Assembly: GCA_005883865.1 (NCBI GenBank)
Contig: VBAO01000067.1
Span: forward strand, 1-5,759
Reading direction: 5' to 3'
Source: Candidatus Segetimicrobium genomatis
GTDB taxonomy: Bacteria; Sysuimicrobiota; Sysuimicrobiia; Sysuimicrobiales; Segetimicrobiaceae
DNA length: 5,759 bases
Shown here one piece after another: positions 1 to 4,478 of the stretch. A program made the position numbers and the translations under genes. Position 1 is the stretch's first letter, and every line of letters begins with the position of its first letter. The notes beneath the pieces were generated by a model, which ran no database searches, had not been told where the DNA came from, and saw only the letters and a program-made list of their open reading frames with translations.

Positions 1-1095
1 GTACGTGTAGCCTGTCACGTAGGCGTTGCCGGAGCCGTCCACGGCAATGGCTGAGCCATAGTCGTTCAGGGTCCCTCCGAGGTAGGTGGCGTAGACGAGG
101 GAGTCGGGGCCGGCGGCGCTGGGATTAACTTTTGCCACGAAGGCGTCGTAGCCGCCGTTGGTGGCGGCCTGATACGCTCCCGGGTTCGGCTTCACCGGGA
201 AGTTGTGTGAGGTTGTGGCCCCTGTGATGTAGGCCTTGCCCAGGCCGTCCACGGCGATGCCGGAGGCTGTGGTGAGACCGGTCCCCCCGAGGTAGGTGGA
301 GTAGACGAGGGCGGCCCCATTGGGACGGAGCACCGTCACGAAGGCGTCCTGGATGCCGTTCCGTGCGGTCTGGTAGGCCGTCGCCGGAGTCAGCGCGAAG
401 TCTGCGGATGCAGTGATCCCCGTCACGAAGGCGTACTCTGAGCCGTCCGGGGCGGTGGAGACGGCGACGCCGTGTCCCTCGTCTTGAAGGAGACCGCCGA
501 GGTAGGTGGAGTAGACGAGGGTGGAGCCATCGGCGCTGAGCTTCGTCACAAAGGCGTCTTCCATCCCGCCGAAGGTCCTCTGGAAGGCCCGTGCCACCGG
601 GAAGTTGGCGGAGTGCGTGCCACCGGTCACGTAGGCGGAGCCCGAGGGGCCGACGGCGATGCCATAGCCATAGTCCAGATCGGATCCCCCGAGGTAGGTG
701 GAGTAGACAAGGGCCGAGCCGTCGGCATTGAGCTTCGTCACGAAGGCATTGGAGTGGCCGCGGAGGGATGGCTGGACGGCGTCCTGCGTCGTCGGGAAAT
801 CGTTGGAGAACGTCGTGCCCGTCACGTAGGCGTTGCCGTCCGCGTCCGCGGCGATGGCGCTCCCGGTGTCGTCCATGGTCCCCCCCAGGTAGGTGGAGTA
901 GATCAGGGCCGAGCCGTCGGCATTGAGCTTCGTGACGAAGGCTTCAGAGAATCCCTTATTTTCCCGTTGGAATCTGTCCGACGTCGTCGGGAACTCGATG
1001 GGGTTGGTGTCCCCCGTCACATAGGCGTTGCCCCGAGCGTCCACGGCGATGCCGTTGCCCCCATCGTCGTTGCCGCCGCGGAGGTAGGTGGAGTA
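1..1095 (-). repeat. SBBP coding repeat array (left gene)
   Basis: Six degenerate direct repeats of about 192-210 bp encode 64-70-residue propeller units. The best conserved DNA core on the plus strand is gaggtaggtggagtagac (for example near 501, 693 and 891), encoding VYSTYL. The fourth unit (304-513) has an unusual DGSEYAFVTG segment in place of the usual GNAYVTG. The array continues beyond the left edge. Confidence 0.9.
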
Positions 1096-2016
1096 GCCGA
1101 GATATGCTGGGTCGATCACGAGGGGCTTGCGCCGGTCGTAGGCGCCGACCTGAAAGCCGACCTGATGGGTGGTCTTCCGGACGAACCGGCCGACGATGTT
1201 ACGCCGTGCGCCATCGGTCTCCTGGTAGAGGCGGGGCTTCTGCTGCTGGACCATGGCGCCGCCGGGGAGGTGGAGCACGAGGTCGCCCTGGGCGGTGACG
1301 TCGAGCGCCTGCGCGCCCTGGAACTCGAGCCCGATGATGCCGGGGTCGGCTCCGGGGTGTACCACGAAGTCGTATTCCAATTGGCCTCCGTGCGCGCGGC
1401 CGGCTCCGGTCTGATCTCCCCGTGGGGCGCCGTAAAACCTCAGGTCGATGCCGGGATACAGATTCTCATACAGCACCCGGGCGTAGAGAGGCACGTGGGT
1501 GAGCCAGTTGGCGGGGTGGTTGCCGATCAAGTAGTTCGCCTTCCCGGGAAGCTGCTCCACCCCGGTCACCAAGGGGGTGGGATTGGCGCCGGCAAATCGC
1601 ATGCGCAGGACGGTTGCAAGCCGATCCTCGGGCTGCCCCGGGGCTCGGCTCGCTCTCTGACCGTTAGCCCTCCCCGGGCCCTTCGGGGGGGTGAAGACGA
1701 GCACCGTCTCGGTGGAGGTCAGGAAGAACACATGGCGACCAACGCGGGCGAGGAACCGGACCTGGGGATCAGTCTGGCCGCGGTTGGCCTCGAAGGAGAG
1801 GGGGAGGGCGGCGTAGGTGGGGTCGGGTTGCCGGGGCTTGTCCGCGTCCTTGGTGATGAGGCCGTGGGGGCCAATGCGGCCCCCCGCCTCCGTCCACCCA
1901 CCCATAACTCCCCGCAGGCCCCCCTGAGTAAGGTTGAGACGGCTGCGCGAGGGGAAGAGGATCCCCCCGACGGCGATGACGACGGAAAGCAGAAGCACTA
2001 GGCCTTTTTGTCTCAT
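1..2016 (-). CDS. Secreted SBBP-repeat (beta-propeller) protein, 3' end outside window
   Basis: An uninterrupted frame of 672 codons runs from ATG at 2016 to the left edge, so the C-terminus is missing. The start is supported by a G-rich Shine-Dalgarno just upstream and by a signal-like N-terminus: basic MRQK, then a hydrophobic stretch at about residues 6-20. Residues about 72-303 form the conserved N-terminal domain that usually precedes SBBP arrays (from memory, DUF7948), with LPLSFEANRGQTDPQVRFLA, a YENLYPGIDLRFYG motif and the closing VIDP. From residue 308, six SBBP units begin with YSTYLGG or variants (308, 373, 438, 502, 572, 642), each continuing with GIAVDxxGNAYVTG, a DFPTT-like segment and DAFVTKL. 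Such repeats are known to build beta-propeller folds in exported proteins; the ligand is unknown. The protein is likely periplasmic or extracellular. It is divergent from vapBC and paralogous to the SBBP gene at 4479-5759. Family is certain; function is not. Confidence 0.95.
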   Translation of the reverse strand, partial: MRQKGLVLLLSVVIAVGGILFPSRSRLNLTQGGLRGVMGGWTEAGGRIGPHGLITKDADKPRQPDPTYAALPLSFEANRGQTDPQVRFLARVGRHVFFLTSTETVLVFTPPKGPGRANGQRASRAPGQPEDRLATVLRMRFAGANPTPLVTGVEQLPGKANYLIGNHPANWLTHVPLYARVLYENLYPGIDLRFYGAPRGDQTGAGRAHGGQLEYDFVVHPGADPGIIGLEFQGAQALDVTAQGDLVLHLPGGAMVQQQKPRLYQETDGARRNIVGRFVRKTTHQVGFQVGAYDRRKPLVIDPAYLGYSTYLRGGNDDGGNGIAVDARGNAYVTGDTNPIEFPTTSDRFQRENKGFSEAFVTKLNADGSALIYSTYLGGTMDDTGSAIAADADGNAYVTGTTFSNDFPTTQDAVQPSLRGHSNAFVTKLNADGSALVYSTYLGGSDLDYGYGIAVGPSGSAYVTGGTHSANFPVARAFQRTFGGMEDAFVTKLSADGSTLVYSTYLGGLLQDEGHGVAVSTAPDGSEYAFVTGITASADFALTPATAYQTARNGIQDAFVTVLRPNGAALVYSTYLGGTGLTTASGIAVDGLGKAYITGATTSHNFPVKPNPGAYQAATNGGYDAFVAKVNPSAAGPDSLVYATYLGGTLNDYGSAIAVDGSGNAYVTGYTY

Positions 2017-2019
2017 ATT

Positions 2020-2031
2020 CCCCCCCCTTTT
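2020..2031 (-). promoter_or_regulatory. Ribosome binding site with an uninterrupted G8 tract
   Basis: On the minus strand AAAAGGGGGGGG is followed by AAT and the ATG at 2016. The purine-rich tract is the only Shine-Dalgarno candidate and fixes this start. It is unusual in being a homopolymer of eight G placed only three bases from the start codon. Slippage there would change spacing between ribosome contact and ATG without touching the coding frame. Confidence 0.6.
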
Positions 2032-2048
2032 AGGTGTGAGGAGAAGGG

Positions 2049-2147
2049 GTCCCTAATTTGCCCTATCGGTATTCGAATTTGCCCTTAGTGATCTGCCCTA
2101 GTCTCTATGCGTCTATCACCCTAGTCCTACACGCTACTCACCCTAGT
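2049..2147 (-). repeat. Phased CCCTA-type direct repeats in the leader/promoter region of the left SBBP gene
   Basis: Six related boxes sit between the SBBP start and the tuf remnant. Plus-strand TCACCCTAGT occurs at 2116-2125 and 2138-2147, 22 bp apart. AATTTGCCCT occurs at 2055-2064 and 2076-2085, exactly 21 bp apart. A hybrid CTGCCCTAGT lies at 2093-2102 and a shorter CCCTAAT at 2051-2057. Spacings near two helical turns within each pair suggest binding sites on one DNA face; read on the minus strand they are ACTAGGGYRA-like boxes. No regulator family is recognised. They could instead be leader RNA elements or old tandem duplications. Confidence 0.5.
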
Positions 2148-2152
2148 GCCAA
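2124..2152 (-). promoter_or_regulatory. Candidate promoter of the left SBBP gene (weak)
   Basis: On the minus strand TTGGCA (2152-2147) matches the sigma-70 -35 consensus at five of six positions, followed after 17 bp by TAGGAC (2129-2124), which matches only three of six -10 positions. It would give a leader of about 100 nt and overlaps the repeat boxes. An alternative -10, TATAAG at 2206-2201, is better in itself but lacks a recognisable -35. Both are guesses. Confidence 0.22.
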
Positions 2153-2240
2153 TCAGTAATTTAACTGAGGCATAACCAGGATTTTCCCCCGGGTGATTAC
2201 CTTATAGAACCATCCGGCCGAAGCGAATGTTCGTTTGGCG

Positions 2241-2445
2241 ACGTTTCAAGCGGAGGACGTGCTGACGAAGGGGAGGGGGGGCCGGCACACGCCGTTTTTC
2301 ACGGGTACCGGCCGCAGTTTTACTTTCGGACGACGGACGTGACGGGGGACATCAAGCTGCCAGACGGGGTGGAGAAGGCAGCGGTTCGCGGTTCGGGAGG
2401 GGGCCGGACGGTGGGGCCGGCGTCGTCGCGAAGATCCTCGAGTAG
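2241..2445 (+). pseudogene. tuf: Decayed 3' remnant of an elongation factor Tu gene
   Basis: The three plus frames together spell the end of EF-Tu domain 3. Frame from 2244: FQAEDVLTK then GGRHTPFFT (family: [20 protein letters not shown]). After a one-base loss at the ACGGG run near 2304, frame from 2306: YRPQ then FYFRTTDVTGDIKLPDGVE. From 2382: RFAVREG; from 2399: GGRTVG; from 2416: AGVVAKILE with TAG at 2443-2445, the normal EF-Tu C-terminus. The roughly 20 residues that normally lie between GVE and EKGLRF (MVMPGDN and onward) are absent; both edges of that gap carry TGGAG-like sequence in intact genes, which fits a short-homology deletion. One residue is also missing in EVYV. At least four frame changes, mostly at G runs, and the absence of the first 300 or so residues show it cannot make EF-Tu. 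An intact tuf is presumably elsewhere in the genome. Identification is secure from sequence identity over about 65 residues; how it arrived is inference. Confidence 0.88.
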
Positions 2446-2457
2446 GGAACCTGCCAG

Positions 2458-2658
2458 TTGCCAATATCCGCGCGGATTTTGCGGCAAACCCCGGTGTTTG
2501 ACGCAACCCGGTTGCTTTCTGGTTGCGCCACCCCCCCCGTGAGCTGGCGAGTAGAAGCGGACAGGCCTCCGCCAGATTCGCGTCCGCGCCAGTCCGTATC
2601 GGTTCGATCCCGGACCGAACCCCGATAAAGGCGGCGATCCGACAGGCCTTGGGGGCCT
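2458..2658. other. Run of six inverted repeats between the tuf remnant and vapB
   Basis: The spacer contains successive potential hairpins: TTGCC/GGCAA (2458-2462 with 2483-2487) enclosing the perfect 12-bp palindrome ATCCGCGCGGAT (2466-2477); CAAAC/GTTTG (2485-2489, 2496-2500); CGCAACC/GGTTGCG (2502-2508, 2521-2527); GCGGA/TCCGC (2557-2561, 2569-2573); TATCGGTTCG/CGAACCCCGATA with a two-base bulge (2597-2606, 2616-2627); and AGGCC/GGCCT (2644-2648, 2654-2658). GACAGGCCT is also directly repeated (2560-2568 and 2641-2649). There is no convincing open reading frame here. None of the hairpins has a U-run of terminator type. The stretch might encode a structured RNA, hold binding sites, or be decayed tRNA and tuf-downstream sequence. 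Confidence 0.45.
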
Positions 2659-2664
2659 CATGCC

Positions 2665-2693
2665 TTGCTTCCCAACGAGCGAAGGTGTAACGT
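2665..2693 (+). promoter_or_regulatory. Candidate promoter of vapBC (weak)
   Basis: TTGCTT (2665-2670) and TAACGT (2688-2693) are separated by 17 bp, a correct sigma-70 geometry but with only three of six consensus matches in each box. The -10 lies inside the first GTGTA box, so repressor binding at the boxes would block it. Low confidence; no better pair was found upstream of vapB. Confidence 0.25.
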
Positions 2694-2725
2694 GTGGTGT
2701 ACCAGAATGTGTAAAGTGAGGTGTA
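2685..2725 (+). promoter_or_regulatory. Putative VapB operator: four GTGTA boxes at 12-bp spacing
   Basis: GTGTA occurs at 2685-2689, 2697-2701, 2709-2713 and 2721-2725, each exactly 12 bp from the next. The last box ends 7 bp before the vapB ATG and overlaps its Shine-Dalgarno GAGGTG (2718-2723, nine bases from the start). VapB proteins with an N-terminal DNA-binding fold are known to repress their own operons, usually cooperatively with VapC, at repeats near the promoter and start codon. Position and periodicity fit that role; binding itself is inferred. Confidence 0.5.
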
Positions 2726-2732
2726 GCGGGAA

Positions 2733-2939
2733 ATGCCCCGGATGATGGTCGAGATCGATGACAGGCTGCTTGAGGAGGCCCGGCGGCTGAGTGGCGCCCG
2801 AACGAAGAAGGCCACAATTGAAGTTGCGCTGCGAGAGATGGTGCGACGGCGAAAGAGCGGGGAACTCGCCGGGCTGGCCGGTAAGGTCGACATTGCTCTC
2901 ACGCGACGGGATCTCCGCGCGATGAGAGAAGGCCGCTGA
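2733..2939 (+). CDS. vapB: VapB-family antitoxin
   Basis: This 68-residue protein is the antitoxin half of a type II toxin-antitoxin pair; it should bind and neutralise the VapC PIN ribonuclease encoded just downstream and repress the operon. It follows the VapB antitoxin pattern: short N-terminal beta-strand (RMMVEIDD, residues 3-10), helix with LLEEARRLSG (12-21), the TKKATIEVALREMVRRRK helix (24-41), and a C-terminal toxin-binding segment with LAGKVD and RRDLRAMREGR. The usual length is about 60-85 residues. ATG 2733 is chosen because GAGGTG lies nine bases upstream; in-frame ATGs at codons 4 and 5 would trim the strand. Its TGA is two bases before the vapC ATG. The overlapping long minus-strand frame is a shadow. 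Confidence 0.92.
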   Translation: MPRMMVEIDDRLLEEARRLSGARTKKATIEVALREMVRRRKSGELAGLAGKVDIALTRRDLRAMREGR

Positions 2940-2941
2940 GG

Positions 2942-3382
2942 ATGGCGGTCATCGTCGATACCTCGGCGTGGATCGAGTTCTTCAAACCGCAAGGCAGCAC
3001 GCAAGTCAGGAGCGTGATCACTGCGGCGCTCGAGGAAGGCATCGTTGTGACGGTCGCGCCGATCTTGGTTGAACTCTTCGTCGGTCTGAACCCTGCGCGC
3101 AGACCAGACGCCCGGGCCATCGACAGGCTGCGGGACCTGGCGGTGGTAAACTTGGATTGGAACGCGTACGATCTGGCAGGGGGGCTCGGGCGCGCGTTGG
3201 CGGGGCGGGGGCGGCGCGTGCCCACCGTGGACCTGCTGATGGCCTGCGCGGCTGCCGTTGCAGGCCACGAGATCTGGCACGCCGGCGACCAGCACTTTGC
3301 GTGGATCAAGCAGATCGGAGGTCCCCCCGAACGCGATCTGTCGGCCCCGCCCCGATCAGGGGCTGCAGGAGCGGGGTGCTGA
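2942..3382 (+). CDS. vapC: VapC-family PIN-domain ribonuclease toxin
   Basis: A 146-residue PIN-domain toxin. VapC enzymes are Mg2+-dependent endoribonucleases that cut tRNA anticodon loops or the 23S sarcin-ricin loop; the target here cannot be told from sequence. The four acidic residues of the active site are in place: D6 in VDTSAW, E44 in ILVELFVG, D97 in VPTVDLLMA and D116 in HAGDQHF. The start lies two bases after the vapB stop, with GAGAAGG (2926-2932) nine bases upstream, so translation is probably coupled. The PIN fold should finish near residue 125 (IKQIGG); residues 127-146 (PPERDLSAPPRSGAAGAGC) are a low-complexity extension that most VapCs lack, encoded by a GC-rich hairpin-forming stretch (CCCCGC 3345-3350 with GCGGGG 3371-3376). 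The stop lies just before a tRNA-like element. The toxin looks intact. Confidence 0.94.
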   Translation: MAVIVDTSAWIEFFKPQGSTQVRSVITAALEEGIVVTVAPILVELFVGLNPARRPDARAIDRLRDLAVVNLDWNAYDLAGGLGRALAGRGRRVPTVDLLMACAAAVAGHEIWHAGDQHFAWIKQIGGPPERDLSAPPRSGAAGAGC

Positions 3383-3395
3383 AGAACCCAGCGCC

Positions 3396-3423
3396 GGCGG
3401 TTCAAGTCCTTCCCCCGGAACGA
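3396..3423 (+). other. tRNA 3'-end-like remnant (T-arm, acceptor strand, CCA-like end)
   Basis: GGCGG-TTCAAGT-CCTTC has the spacing and invariant bases of a tRNA T-arm (GGTTCAAnTCC; four of five stem positions can pair, counting one G-U). Directly after it comes CCCCGGA, a plausible acceptor 3' strand, then A as discriminator and CGA where CCA is expected. The bases before it even place CTGAAGA (3379-3385) at anticodon-loop distance, but its flanks GGGTG and ACCCA do not pair next to the loop, and no TCCGGGG acceptor strand is found upstream. It is therefore not an intact tRNA. It may be the 3' half of a decayed tRNA or an integration-site relic; chance resemblance is possible. Confidence 0.35.
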
Positions 3424-3552
3424 TTTTGGATGCAACGCACTCGCGCGTGGTATTGACGATGCCTAAATCATGCATCATTATTGTGATGCGCGTGGTTGAG
3501 CGCGAGCGGGTGTAAGATGGGTGGGCTGCAGCCATGCGCTCGGCGGCGGGCC
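3424..3552. other. Non-coding spacer with small repeats
   Basis: No convincing gene lies between the tRNA-like element and the terminator. GCGCGTGGT is directly repeated at 3443-3451 and 3488-3496. CTCGCGC (3440-3446) is mirrored by GCGCGAG (3500-3506). A hairpin GCATCA-ttattg-TGATGC spans 3472-3489; it is the only termination-like hairpin downstream of vapC but has no following T-run. An 18-codon frame at 3459-3515 lacks a ribosome binding site and is not called. Confidence 0.4.
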
Positions 3553-3591
3553 AAAAAAGACACGGGGCTGGGCACCCTCCCAGCCCCGTGT
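3553..3591 (-). terminator. Rho-independent terminator for the minus-strand genes
   Basis: A perfect 12-bp inverted repeat, cacggggctggg at 3561-3572 and cccagccccgtg at 3579-3590 with a 6-base loop, is extended by an A-T pair (3560/3591). On the minus strand it is followed by C and six T (from 3558 to 3553). It begins about 20 bp after the stop of the gene at 3612-4337. The plus side ends in TAGGACG with no T-run, so it should act only on the minus strand and not on vapBC. Confidence 0.93.
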
Positions 3592-3611
3592 AGGACGACG
3601 TAGGAGACGAG

Positions 3612-4337
3612 TTAAGGCACGCCCGGCAAGGAAGGCGCCGGCAGCGTCGGCGGAGCGGGCGTCAGTCCAGGGAGCGCTGGCACCGAGGGCGCCGTTCCCA
3701 ACTTCGGATTCGACAGGCCCGGCAAGAGGGGCGGGTCCTCCGCAGGGGCGGCTAGGGTGCACCCACCCCCCGTGTTCTCAGTGGATATGATGAAGTGTTC
3801 GGCCTCGATGTACACATAGAGGCCCATGGTGTCCGATGCCATCCGGAGCTGAACCAAATGGGTCCCCGGCGTGATCGGTACGCACCAGGTGTAGTAGATG
3901 CTCTGATCCTCCCCAAAAACATGATAGTCACCTGACAGGTTCTCTACAGAGATCCATCCGGGGGTATCTGTGGCGCCGGTCTTGCCGGGATTGCAGAAAT
4001 TGTCGTCAACTTTGCAGGTGAGCCACTTAGTGGCTCCCGTGAAATTGTCCCCGACGGCTGAAATGGTTATCTCCAACGTGTCGCAGTTGTTCGGCACGTC
4101 GATTATTTTGTGATAGATTTCGATCCCTGGGACTGGTAGATTCGTGAAGACCTCACTCCCATCGAACTCTCTGTACTCCACCGAGAGTTTCTGCTCAAAC
4201 CCGCCGACGCAATCCATCCCCCATGCCCCTGCCTTCGCGGGCATCGACACGGTCCAACCCCCCCAACCAAGAACCCCGATGAAGGGTATCAGCAACCTAC
4301 TCAAACATCTTGCCGCAAGGATCCTGTTCATCTTCAT
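3612..4337 (-). CDS. Secreted cysteine-containing protein with proline-rich tail, unknown family
   Basis: The 241-residue product is not recognised. ATG at 4337 is preferred over the upstream in-frame ATG at 4358 because GGAGG (4349-4345) sits seven bases before it and it opens directly with a basic MKMNR signal-peptide start. A hydrophobic core at about 14-30 is followed by SMPAKAGA (31-38), a likely signal peptidase I site, so export is expected. The mature part has six cysteines (43, 85, 108, 115, 152, 193), enough for three disulfides, and alternating beta-type segments such as CDTLEITISAV, GTHLVQLRMA and GLYVYIEAEHFIIS, suggesting a small beta-sandwich. After GGGC (190-193) the last 48 residues are low-complexity Pro/Leu/Ala/Gly and probably disordered. 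The middle of the gene is visibly richer in A/T than its neighbours, hinting at different ancestry. It follows the right SBBP gene by 141 bp and ends at a strong terminator. Confidence 0.85.
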   Translation of the reverse strand: MKMNRILAARCLSRLLIPFIGVLGWGGWTVSMPAKAGAWGMDCVGGFEQKLSVEYREFDGSEVFTNLPVPGIEIYHKIIDVPNNCDTLEITISAVGDNFTGATKWLTCKVDDNFCNPGKTGATDTPGWISVENLSGDYHVFGEDQSIYYTWCVPITPGTHLVQLRMASDTMGLYVYIEAEHFIISTENTGGGCTLAAPAEDPPLLPGLSNPKLGTAPSVPALPGLTPAPPTLPAPSLPGVP

Positions 4338-4341
4338 CGTT

Positions 4342-4349
4342 CTCCCTCC
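4342..4349 (-). promoter_or_regulatory. Ribosome binding site of the secreted protein
   Basis: Minus-strand GGAGGGAG lies at 4349-4342. Its GGAGG core is seven bases upstream of ATG 4337, the best Shine-Dalgarno in this spacer, and it lies inside the reading frame if the 4358 start were used. It therefore decides for the shorter 241-residue form. Confidence 0.75.
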
Positions 4350-4478
4350 CTCTTGCATTTAGTTACACGTCCCTTCAACGATGCGCTACAGCAAACTCGG
4401 TAGAGCACACTCGATTGGGACACCACCTCCCCTTCGGACTCCCCCCCGCTCACGTCACTGCTCAATCGCGCCCCCCTC

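Noticed and set aside
1..1095. Regularly spaced gaggtaggtggagtagac as a CRISPR-like array
   Set aside because: Period is about 200 bp and the sequence between the cores encodes conserved propeller repeats in one continuous frame.
472..2001. 509-codon open frame on the plus strand
   Set aside because: It lies opposite the SBBP gene; its repeats (VGGVDxGRAVGxELRHxG) are the antisense reading of the SBBP repeats, and its start has no ribosome binding site. GC-rich codon bias keeps the complementary frame open.
2133..2152. TTGGCAC as a sigma-54 -24 element before the left SBBP gene
   Set aside because: The required GC of the -12 element (TTGC) is absent at the correct spacing.
2339..2542. 67-codon plus-strand frame starting TGDIKLPDGVE
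   Set aside because: Its first part is a piece of the EF-Tu remnant; the start is the internal valine of TTDVTG and the rest runs out of frame into spacer DNA.
2246..3295. 349-codon minus-strand frame across vapBC and the spacer
   Set aside because: It is antisense to vapB, vapC and the tuf remnant, rich in Arg/Pro/Ser and shows no domain. Its RYTSLYTFWYTTRYTF repeat is only the complement of the 12-bp GTGTA boxes.
3258..3515. 85-codon plus-strand frame ending MPKSCIIIVMRVVERERV
   Set aside because: It overlaps vapC in another frame, and the non-overlapping end has no ribosome binding site or recognisable protein pattern.
3755..3764. Perfect palindrome gggtgcaccc
   Set aside because: It lies inside the coding region of the secreted protein (GGGC codons) and has no partner site; most likely incidental.
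4393..4410. actcggtagagcac resembling a tRNA D-arm
   Set aside because: No matching anticodon arm or T-arm follows at tRNA distance and no acceptor pairing exists; a chance match in the spacer.
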